A DNA stretch of 64,000 nucleotides, taken from NCBI RefSeq assembly GCF_030867145.1, contig NC_134415.1, positions 75,235,300 through 75,299,299 of the forward strand, in the 5' to 3' direction. A program made the translations under genes and the position numbers. The DNA is from Opisthocomus hoazin (Eukaryota; Chordata; Aves; Opisthocomiformes; Opisthocomidae). The notes beneath the pieces were generated by a model, which saw only the letters and a program-made list of their open reading frames with translations, was not told the origin of the DNA and made no database searches. Positions 55,115 through 64,000 of this stretch are shown here, piece by piece. Positions within the stretch are counted from its first letter, which is position 1; the number at the start of each line of letters is the position of its first letter.

Positions 55115-55378
55115 CTACTGCTTCTGCTCCTTTTGTCTTTTTCTCTCAATCTTGGCTTTATATCTTCTTATACACTGATCTACATGCTCAGACCAGTAAG
55201 TCAGTCCTTCTGCAGTGTGAAATCTTTCCTTCTGTTCCTCTCTAAAAGCCTTTACACATCTTTCCCATGCGGTCCTTTTCAGATATGCTGCATCAGGCCA
55301 TTTTACAGCTACACTGTTGCCCTGTCTGCTACTTGTGTATGCTGAACTCTCGTTTCCTTCAAATTTCAGGCTGCACAT
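55115..55378 (-). other. Unassigned coding-like reading frame, 87 codons
   Basis: From ATG at 55378 to TAG at 55115-55117 on the minus strand. The product is strongly charged and balanced in composition, with Trp at three places and a helical C-terminal part (AYLKRTAWERCVKAFREEQK, then HVDQCIRRYKAKIERKRQ) ending in Lys/Gln-rich residues. A possible acceptor ATGTGCAG|CC overlaps the ATG and is preceded by TACTAAC, a perfect branch-point word, so it may be a terminal exon rather than a one-exon gene. No canonical AATAAA was seen close downstream. I do not recognise the protein. It could be a relic, an exon of an unannotated gene, or chance in a purine-rich strand. Confidence 0.2.
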
Positions 55379-58300
55379 TTGGTTAGTAACAATCAGAAGA
55401 TTTACCTAATAAATGATACAGTTAAGCAAATCGCTAAGGAGCCTTGCAAATACCTTGCCAACCCATCCTCTTTAAAGCAACACAAAAAGCAGTGTAAGCT
55501 TTATCTACTTAACATCGAGGTTTTTATTGTCACTTCGTGCTAGCTCTCTTTCTCCCCTGATGTCATACAGGATGATTACAAAACTGTAGTTTATTAAGCC
55601 CTGATATAGGTGATTTTTTTCTGGTTTGTTTTGTTTATTAGTTTTAGATTTGAATGTTTTAACAGCATATTTATGGACCCTTGTTAACCTTTAGCATTCC
55701 TCATATTTTCTGTCTTGGCCTGGCTTTCACATCTCTTGCTATTGTTAATCCCCACAGCCCAAATTTGCCTAGTGTGGACTCCATCATTGTACATCATTTA
55801 ATGAGACATTTCTCTAGTCATCATTACTGCAGATCAATAGAAGCAAATCCCTGTCTCCTGACTGGTTTAGCTAAGTATCTCATGCATGACTGTCTTTCCA
55901 ATTTGATCCAGTTTAGCAGTCTGCTTCTCCCTCCTCCCCAACCCCACTACTCTAATCTGCAGAGACAGATATAAATCTTGAGCCAGACTCCAGCGGGTTT
56001 CTCTTGCATGGTCTTCCCTCAGTTCATGCAAAGCACTCCCTGACCGACTGGCTACTACAGCCAGACAAACAGCTGCCTTAGCAGTTGCACTAACAAATGA
56101 AAGGGGAGGGAGGCAGGGGCAGTGGAGGGAAGCTTTTTGCCCTTTGGGTCCTTGTTCACTTACTTTACTGAGAAATTCAAAAGCTAATGAGGACCCATTG
56201 CTGGAGGGAAAATGACGGTAATCTGTGATCTTTGGAAAAGAGTGAAAATCTGTCAGCACTAGTGAGCGCTTCACATCAGCATATCTTTTCACAGGCTACC
56301 CCACAAGACAAAGGGGTTAGAAAACGACAAGTAGAAGCTGAGATTTTGCTTTTCATTGCCCTGCCCTGTAGGCTGGCTGTGGGATTTACTCTCTCTCTCC
56401 TCTTACCGTCTTCCCCCCCTCCCCTCACTTCAAGACAGGACTCATGAATGCGGTTTAACTCAAGGAATTTTTAGTGCTACGTAACTGGACACAAGCAGTC
56501 CAAACTAGACATAGACATCTAGGGCCTTTGGGTGCCCTCCTCCTTGCCTCCTCAGCCACTCAGCCATCCCCTTTTCTGTTTTTGCGGTCCTTCCAATTGC
56601 TGCTGTGTGCTGTGGTTTTGTGAAACTAGGTACAGATGTGTTTAAATGGTGGCACACGGTCATGTGTTTCACTTTACGAGATTTTAGGTGCCTGACTGGC
56701 ACATGGGAGCCGATTAAAATCAGATGGCAGGAGTGAGTATTACCTTGAGCTGCTTGGCCTACCTTTCTGATGGAGATTGCTGCCACTGTGGCAGGGATGA
56801 TGGCATGGCTCCTGGACTGGCTCAGCTGGGAGCTGCCCTGAAATTTGGCAGCTTTTGCTCTGGAGTATGAAAACAACCTGAAGCTGGCATCAGTTTGTGT
56901 TAACGTGTTGGGTTATAACCTTTGGCAGCCCAGAAGCTGCTTTCTACCTGATCCCTCTGGCTGTAGGGGTAACACCTTGTGCCTGTGCACTGAGGTGTAT
57001 GTTAGGGGAGGCTGCCAACCCACCCTGAGCCAACGATTTCAATCTTCTGTTATAAGTGCAGCAGAGCCCTAAAGCTCTGTGTCTTAGATCGTTAGGCGGC
57101 TTGTATGATACCGTTCACGTATACATATGCACAAACATACAGGAAAGATTTATCTTTACAAGTATAAAGAAGATGATAGTTACTTGCTTTGCTGGCAGTA
57201 ACGTGCATTTTTCTCCCCCAGATATAATAGCCTATATTCTTTACTATAAAGGCTGATCATTTGTCTGTATATATTTCTATTGCTCTCAATGGAGTTTGAA
57301 AGATGAATGCACAGTTTGCAGGGTGCTCTGGTGTATACTGCTGTTCAGGTGGGGAATTGTAACAGAGTCTGCTTTTCTCTGTTGCTCGCTACACTATTTT
57401 TCTCCTCGTTCAGAGTCTTCTCCCTTGCAGATCCTCTCTCTGTCCTGCACTTTGGAATGCAGGAAATTATGTTCTGTAAGTAGATTTATGATAGAAACGA
57501 CAAGGTTTATAAATAATCTCTCACACAGTTTGGATCCCTCACTTTGTGCCAGGATGCAGTTTTATGGAAGAGATGCCCTTAAAAATAACATGTACCCCAT
57601 CATTTACAGATTTTACAAACCCTCCTTTTAAAGTTAGATTTCTAAAGCCCATGAATACTCTATTCCTGAATAATTCTTGAGATTTAGGTGAAAAAATCCG
57701 AAGGCTCAGGTGACTGCTAGTATTTGTTTGGTAAGTGTGTTAGAAGGAACATAAAGAAGGAAACAGTTCAGTGCTGCTTTTTCTTTGAAGGTCCTGGTTT
57801 AATGGGATGTTACAGTGACACCTGGTGGAAAACAGTGTTGGAAGTGTAAGAAAAATTTCTGTGTCATAAAACGAGATGTTATTTTGAACAATGTCTTTAA
57901 CGTTATTACTGTATTGACTATCTGTATTGTAGTAATGGTTAGAGCCCATTTGTGCAAGGTACGCATGTACTACACTTATATGAATGTGCAAATTCTCACT
58001 GACAAGAACTATCAGCATAAGTAATTGTAAATCTTTCCAGTTATAAAGAAAGAGTTAGTTATGTGTATTTAATAGCAGCCAAATTTCCTTGCCCTGAGCC
58101 AAATGTCAACATTTTTATGTGTCTGCTGACTTCTTCAGGCTTTCAGATGCATCTTGATTACATTCCTCGCCAGGATCTTAACTTGATCCCTCCTTTTATG
58201 CTCCCACTAAAAAGCAAAGCAAAGCCCAAAAGTGTTGAAAAATTAAATGCAATTATTTTTTTTTTTTTAAGATTGAACTTAGACACAGATATTTACGTGG

Positions 58301-59260
58301 GCTACATCTAAACTAGCCATGCCCAGCAGCATTCCTAATCCTGAGTGACCACATAGATCGACTGTTAAACTGTTCAAATTACCCCTGGCTGGTTTTGGTC
58401 CATGTCAGCACTAGCCCAAGTAATATCCAGGAACAGTTCAGGAGTTAGTGAAAGCTAGGAGCCATTCCCCATAGGTGTTTCTGTTGTGGCCATCCTTTCC
58501 TGGAGCGTGAGTGATTTTCAAAGTGTAGATGTGAGTTAACCTATGCCACCTTGGTGTGGGTACACTTAATTTACTGGTGCAGACCTAGGGACCATATCCT
58601 GAGGCTGCTAGATCTCCTGAATATCCATCCAGAGCACAAAGTGCTCTGCCTCAGGAAGAAATTGTAGCCTACAGCTGCCTGCCACCAGATTCCTCTTCAG
58701 TTTTCTGCTCATGTGAGCTCTGATGAAGCTTCTTCAGCCAAGATGAGCTGGATTAGCAAAGAGCTACTATTTAAGCAGTCAGACTAAACTGGCTTATTTT
58801 GGCTGGAGCTAAGGAGTTCCCTCCTGAGCAGATTTACTAATGGGCTGGAGGGGGGGCAGCATCCTTCTGGAGTGAAGTGACAAGGAAATGGAGCAGTAAT
58901 TCCCCCTCACCTGTGTAGCTGAAAGCCCTTAGCTGAAATCTAAGCTCACCTTAGATGAGTCTTACTCTCATCTAGGAGTTCCCTTGAGTAGTGGTGAGGA
59001 GGCTGAGATAATAATGCACAAGGAAACCCTTGAACACTTCCCAGGGGAAGTGGAAGTAAAAAAGGAAGGAGCCCGCTCCACAAAATCTTTCCTTCCTCTG
59101 ACCACCTTCGAGCCATGTGCTTGGCAATATCCATTGCCTTTCTCCAGCCCACCTTATCCTTTGCTCCTGCCTTGATGCTTTTAGCTCCTTTCACCTACCA
59201 TGCATGGGCTCAGCAGGACATGGGGGTGTGCGGCAGCCTGAATCAGAGAAAAGAGCATCA

Positions 59261-59309
59261 GGTTAATGCTAACCAATTCACTTCTGTTGTTGCTGGGTTA
59301 ATGCTAACC
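59261..59309. promoter_or_regulatory. Pair of HNF1-like palindromes upstream of ROS1
   Basis: The 14-mer GGTTAATGCTAACC occurs at 59261-59274 and identically at 59296-59309, 35 bp apart. Each is an inverted repeat GGTTA-N4-TAACC, close to the HNF1 consensus GTTAATNATTAAC but one base shorter in the spacer. They lie about 1.15 kb before the ROS1 start codon. Binding is inferred only. Confidence 0.35.
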
Positions 59310-60314
59310 GGATTCTCAGTCTGGTTGATTGCATGACTGAAGGACTGTTTGCCTGGCAAGTGAGAGGGGCTTGGGAAGGTGAAGGAGCATTTAGGCGTGG
59401 TGGGAAAGCGGGTCCCCTCTTTAAGCAGCAATGACAGGATGTGTTAGTTTATATCACTAAAATGCTATGTTAGTTATGAAATAGCACAATTTATTTACAA
59501 TGCATAATAAACATGCACAAAAATGACATAACATTTGTTTACATATCCATACATACGTCTAAGCTGGATCAGTTTCCTTTTGCGGTTCACAGAATGACTC
59601 CGGATAGCTCTGTGGTGCAATCCAGACGTGCCGCAGACTGGGAGCTGGACGTATCTTAAGCTTGGGTTCCACTGGCCTCTTTAACACAAGTCTCCAATTT
59701 TATGCAGGACTCTTAATCTCTTTTTAAATCAGATACACAATTCACCCATCTGCTTCAATTTTATTCCATGATACGGGCATGAATTTACTGGTACAGTTGT
59801 GCCCACTGATGCAGAGACTCCCTAGCGGACTGGCTTTGGTTAGTTTGTGTCTACATTGCATCGGAAGGCAGACAGGGCCTGTTTTGAGTGGTATTTTGGT
59901 GTGGAAATGAAACATTTAGAAACAGTAATTAAAATAAGAATTAATCAATGTTTTTCTACTGACTGATACTAACGGTAGTGTTCAAACAAGGTTATTCATC
60001 ATCACAAACAAATTTTCTTCATTGTATCCACTTGAAAATATTTAGAAATAGATTAATCCTGGTAGAAATTAAGATTAGGCCAGTTTTCACTCTTTCCCTG
60101 TTTCCGTGTTGCTTGGAGCACCTGATTAAAAGCATTGCACTTAGTTTCCTCTTTACGTTAATGATATTTATGTAAGGAGATACGCCAGCTTTCATTGGTC
60201 AACCCTTTTGTTTCAGTGGTTTAATAAGAAACTATGAAATAGACGTTGTGCAATCTCAAGAGAAGTGCTCCAGGAAGCTGCAAAGTTGTTGAAGGAACGG
60301 AGTGTAAACAAGGA

Positions 60315-60322
60315 TATAAAAA
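60315..60322 (+). promoter_or_regulatory. ROS1: TATA-like element before ROS1
   Basis: TATAAAAA lies 122-127 bp upstream of the ROS1 ATG. If functional it would place transcription start near 60345 with a 5' UTR of about 100 bases. The surroundings are AT-rich, so a chance match is possible. Confidence 0.3.
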
Positions 60323-60441
60323 ATATTTAATAAACCAAAATGCAGAAATTTCATAGTCGCATCTCCATCGTCTAGGCTAAACAGAGTTTGTATGGCCATG
60401 TCAAGGAAAGAATCAGACTCCCAGATGAAACTATTTAAGTT

Positions 60442-60564
60442 ATGAGGAACATTTGCCTGTGGGATCTCCCGCTAAACAGAGTTGCTGCTTTTTACTGTGC
60501 ATGGATTTCTGCAGTGTATTGTACTTTCTCAAAAAATTGTCAAGACTTATGTACAAGTAACCTG
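60442..60564 (+). CDS. ROS1: ROS1 exon 1: signal peptide
   Basis: The exon runs 41 codons from ATG to CTG|GTAAGT. It starts MRNICLWDLPLNRVAAF, and a short hydrophobic signal core (VAAFYCAWISAV) leads into the cysteine-rich start YCTFSKNCQDLC. The ATG context TTATGA is not a strong Kozak site. An in-frame alternative start upstream was not found; the ATG was chosen because it gives the expected length. Confidence 0.87.
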
Positions 60565-62371
60565 GTAAGTTTTGAAAATCTGTACTTAATCTTTTGAAAC
60601 ACAGATGGTCGTTAGCACTGTAAGAATTTTCTATTATGTATCAGCTTTTTGGAAATTTTTTTAAAGAATGTATTTGAGTAAAAGCAGAGTTTGAGAATGT
60701 TTAACATTTGAATCTGTGGACCCTGCTAAGGAAGAAAACCCATTAACCAGATTGCATGGCTTTTCTTTTTGTACTTTCTTTATTTATTTTTCTTCTGAAA
60801 TTACTATAAATGCTAAAGACCCTGGAGGGTGAAGGAGAGAAACCTTCTTTCAGTTCATCCACTTTACTTCTCAGTTTCTGTCTAGTCTGTGACTTTTCTT
60901 CTGTAAACTTAGGAAAAGTGTAAATTCACAAGAAATTGACTGGGAATCCATGGCTTGCACAATTATCCTGAACTAGTTTCAGCTACGTTTTAAGGTCATC
61001 TATGCTTTGAATGGTGGATATTTGTTTAAGTACTAAAGTAAATGGTTGGATCCTTAATCTTATGCTTTCTTAGTGTTCCTTTGAGTAGTCAAGTGGAATT
61101 TTTTTTTTCCTTCTACTGATACACAACAAAGATAAGCAAAACCTCTCAAATCCAAGCAATAATTCTGCATGAGGCTTTTAGGAGTTACCTCCTTGCTTCT
61201 GTTTGCCCGAAATGTTGATATTGTTTAGAAGATCGTGTACCTTTGCTCTGCACAAAGGACATTTTGTGTCTTGGGGCTAACTAGCTGTGGAAGCCTACTG
61301 CAGAGGACTATCACCTGCTCTATTTTATTTCATATATTTGTCTGACAGTTCCTTTAAAACTATTTCTAACTCTTGCACTATTGAAAGAGTTAAATGCCTT
61401 CCCTGATGGAAGCCTATCATGCAATGATATCTTTAATGGGGATCCTTTGATTTAAGCTGAAATTAATGCAGAATAAGAAATAAGTTGCTCTTCCTCTCAG
61501 CTTTGAAAGACAGGAAAATCGCATTCATGTTCAGTGAATGTATTGTGTAATGGATTCAGACGAAAAAAATACAATCTTGCAGTCTGAGAGCTGTAAATCT
61601 TCTTCTTTGCCTCCAGTCTACTTACTGTGTTCACATTTGCTTTGTGACACCTTTGATTCTCACTATTGTCACGGTGTGCCTGGTGTGCTGAAAATTTCTT
61701 CCTGAGAGTGGTTTTATTAAGGGTGCTCTTACCTGTTTGCAGGACAAAACTTCAGACCCAACATTCAGCTTCTCCAAGGTTGTTACATACATCCTGAAAT
61801 CATTCGCACTTCACAAGTGGTGACTGGTTTTGCACACTGAGTGATGTGAAAGAATAGGCACCTTAGCTCAAGAGCACTTTTGGCAGGAGAGGAAGGGCTG
61901 TCACCATATGGCTGCGTAAAATCCCTTCAAAAGCAGGCCACACAAAAGGCATTTGTCTTGAAGGAAAGTCTTTCTGCTCCCAAGAGGTCAAAGCCACTTG
62001 GCTTTATTTATACTCAACATATTTATGAAGCGTTTGTTAGTGACTCAGTGAACCAGAATCAGGAGATGAGAGCCAAATTCCTACCTGAGATCATTTAATT
62101 AACACCAGCTGATTCTGCCAATGTCTGTGTTTGATGGTGCTCTGAAATTAGTCTTAAGCAAGAAGCTACTGGTGTGTCAATAATAACTTTCTTCAAATGA
62201 AGAAAGATTAGTCAAAGAAAATCTGTTTTACAAGCAACCAATGCTTGAATATATTTTAATCAAATAATTTTGTGGAAACATTCTGTCTCTGTAAAAATGT
62301 ATGTATTTCTCTTATAGGAAGGAGAACTTGGAATTACTAACCTTTGCAATGTTAGTGACATCACTGGAGCA
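60442..62371 (+). CDS. ROS1: ROS1 gene, first two coding exons (rest beyond the right edge)
   Basis: This is the start of ROS1, an orphan-class receptor tyrosine kinase with a very large fibronectin III and beta-propeller ectodomain; mammalian work links it to the ligands NELL2 and NICOL in epididymal epithelium. Exon 1 (60442-60564) and exon 2 (62318-62371) join in phase 0 and give 59 residues. The segment CAWISAVYCTFSKNCQDLCTSNL followed by EGELGITNLCNVSDITG aligns with the human start (CLWISVVQCTVLNSCLKSCVTNL, GQQLDLGTPHNLSEPC), keeping the cysteine spacing. No kinase or fibronectin exon is in the window. The gene points away from DCBLD1, as in mammals. Divergence at this fast-evolving N-terminus is substantial, so the identification rests on the cysteine pattern, exon structure and synteny together. 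Confidence 0.88.
60565..62317 (+). other. ROS1: ROS1 intron 1
   Basis: A 1.75 kb intron with donor GTAAGT and acceptor TTATAG; nothing else recognised. Confidence 0.8.
62318..62371 (+). CDS. ROS1: ROS1 exon 2
   Basis: An 18-codon exon between TCTTATAG and GCA|GTGAGT, phase 0 on both sides. It encodes EGELGITNLCNVSDITGA, comparable to human GQQLDLGTPHNLSEPC. The motif NVS is a potential N-glycosylation site, at the same relative place as human NLS. It is short, so the call depends on splice sites and on continuity with exon 1. Confidence 0.8.
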
Positions 62372-64000
62372 GTGAGTAATCGTTTACTTTGTTAATTACT
62401 GACGTTTTAGGTTACTGCTATTTGAATGAAACGGGTACAATGATCATATTGTCAGGCTTGTGTGCGGTTGCCTGTCTGGCATAAGTCATTAAGTTGTGTG
62501 CTTAGATTTGGCTCCAATTATTAAAGATACAACTATCCAAATTATTAAAGACACAACTCTCTTTTTTGTTTAAAGAAAACCTGTAAAGGGTGTGGATCTC
62601 TGCTGTGAGTAATGTTCACATTTATGATCTACAAGGTTCATAATCACTCATTTTTGAGAAAATGAGTCAAAACTAATCTTCCCTCCAAAATATGAATCAT
62701 GAAGGCAGTTTTATTCAGCTACCTGTAAACAGTTAAATAGTGTATATTGTTTTCTCAATGATTTGATGAGAGAAAGCCTAAAATGACAATTGCTGAAAAT
62801 TTAGAGTTCTGATGGTTCTGTCTATGGTGGAGGGATCTTTAGTTTAACGTGAGCTTTCCATAACATCATTCTTGTGAAGATGTTAGCTGATGTTCTCTTA
62901 GTTCAGATTTCAAATGCAATTCAAGCTGGCAGTTAAACATATTCTTTGAAGAGTGGCGGAGAATTCAGACATCAATATTTTCCACGGAGACTACTGGGAA
63001 GCAGCCTCTCAGCACCTGGTATCTAGCGAGGCTGGGTCATTTATGATGCTGGGACCATAAAAGGCTGTGTTGTCATGACAATACGTAGCAAGGTTGTCTC
63101 GCTTATTTAGGTTGCTGTGTATCTTTGCTCAGTGTTATCAAGTCTTACTGTTTTTTTCACGAGGCTTTGCAATGCTCCATATCAGTGCCTCCTCCTTCCA
63201 AAGTTGTTCCCTTCCAGCTTCCCTTTAAAAAGAAAAATGTACGTGACCATTAAGAGGTGGATGTGACAGAAAGAACAAGAAAGGTGCAACATCAAATCCA
63301 AACCATGTAATATTTATTACATCTTTGAAAACTCATGGCCAGTGCCTTACTTGTTGCAGAGCAGTGGGCTTGTGTTGAATGGTTTTCCACTGGGCTTGGC
63401 TGGGCTTCATACTGCCTATCTGTTACTCCTCTACAGAGAACAAGCAGTAAGACAAAGCTGGGAGGGAGGGAGGGAGCACTGGCCACACGCATTGTGGCTG
63501 GCTGGGTGACTCATTGCTAGAGCAAGACTGAACGTGGACTGTCTTAGCCAGGGCTCCTTCTGCCTCTGGAGCTGTGCATCAGCCCTTTCCCAAGGCCTAC
63601 GCAAAGCTGATCACTCTCCCAGGTGACAGTCACAGTCTGCTCAGGTGTCCGGCAGTCCTGTCCGTGCTCTCAGTACACACAAGGGTGTCAAAGTCTTTAC
63701 CAGAGCTGAACAGGTAGTTGAACATCTACTGTTTTACACAAACCAATATCTAAGATTAATTTATTTTTTCTTCTGCTCTGTATTTGATTTTACATTGAGA
63801 AGGGCACTATACCACATAACTGCCTTACTCTAGTATCTGTGTACCTCTAATCTCCGGTATATTTAATAGTTTTGTTACAGAGTTTAAGTGCTGTTAATGC
63901 CTATTTTATTGATAAGAAACCGGGACATAAAGGATCTGAGTGACTTGGTCATGCAAAATGTTTTACTGCAGCTGGAAACTGAACTATTGTCCTCACCCTT
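62372..64000 (+). other. ROS1: ROS1 intron 2 (partial)
   Basis: Starts with donor GTGAGT and runs off the right edge. I looked for the next cysteine-rich exon and did not find it. A 19 bp imperfect direct repeat (62516-62558) and a short GGGA run near 63460 are the only features. Confidence 0.75.
62516..62558 (+). repeat. 19 bp imperfect direct repeat with 24 bp period
   Basis: AATTATTAAAGATACAACT at 62516-62534 recurs at 62540-62558 with one change (T to C). Confidence 0.88.

Larger units (their letters stand above)
43791..60441. other. Intergenic region between DCBLD1 and ROS1
   Basis: About 16.6 kb with no recognisable protein-coding gene. It holds a short tandem duplication (49950-49977), a GC-rich block (53560-54320), an unassigned reading frame (55115-55378, minus) and two HNF1-like palindromes (59261-59309). 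The remaining sequence is AT-rich with nothing I can name. Confidence 0.75.

Noticed and set aside
55867-56292. 141-codon minus-strand intergenic frame near the unassigned 55.1 kb frame
   Set aside because: Considered as an upstream exon of the same gene, but no clear donor or conserved-looking segment; kept out.
58946-59194. 82-codon minus-strand frame with a basic helical start
   Set aside because: Too short and isolated, no recognisable transposon or gene motif.
60442-62371. A secreted cysteine-rich gene instead of ROS1
   Set aside because: The cysteine spacing, exon lengths, phase and position next to DCBLD1 fit ROS1 better than any stand-alone secreted protein.

Overview
The window is vertebrate nuclear DNA, most likely from a bird. 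Two CR1 LINE 3' ends are present; one of them ends in the CR1 octamer ATTCTGTG twice. Interspersed repeats are sparse, and the genes have short exons with GT-AG introns. I found no bacterial operons, CRISPR arrays, tRNAs or rRNAs. Gene names come from recognising translated exons from memory of the vertebrate families; no database search was run.

Left two thirds (about 1-43.4 kb): 12 coding exons of DCBLD1 on the minus strand. DCBLD1 is a single-pass membrane protein with CUB, LCCL and discoidin (F5/8 type C) domains. Exon 1, with the signal peptide, lies in a CpG island at about 42.4-43.8 kb. The last exon visible, at 2596-2686, is the transmembrane segment. The cytoplasmic exons lie beyond the left edge. 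All 12 exons join in frame with consistent phases (1601 coding nt, 533 complete codons). Intron 1 is 15.6 kb, intron 2 is 10.3 kb and intron 10 is only 89 bp.

Middle (about 43.4-60.4 kb): a 17 kb intergenic stretch. It holds a long polypyrimidine tract at the DCBLD1 promoter, a GC-rich block at 53.6-54.3 kb, one unexplained coding-like reading frame at 55.1-55.4 kb on the minus strand, and a pair of HNF1-like palindromes about 1.15 kb upstream of the next gene.

Right end (60.4-64 kb): the first two coding exons of the receptor tyrosine kinase gene ROS1 on the plus strand, with the start codon at 60442. The rest of ROS1 lies past the right edge. The divergent DCBLD1/ROS1 arrangement matches the mammalian 6q22 order as I remember it, which supports both calls.

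I found no convincing new biological system. The observations most worth checking are the unassigned reading frame at 55.1-55.4 kb, the paired palindromes before ROS1, the weak donor plus immediate stop before the DCBLD1 transmembrane exon, the unclear DCBLD1 start codon, the CpG-dense exon 6 inside an AT-rich locus, and three long G homopolymers in intron 1.
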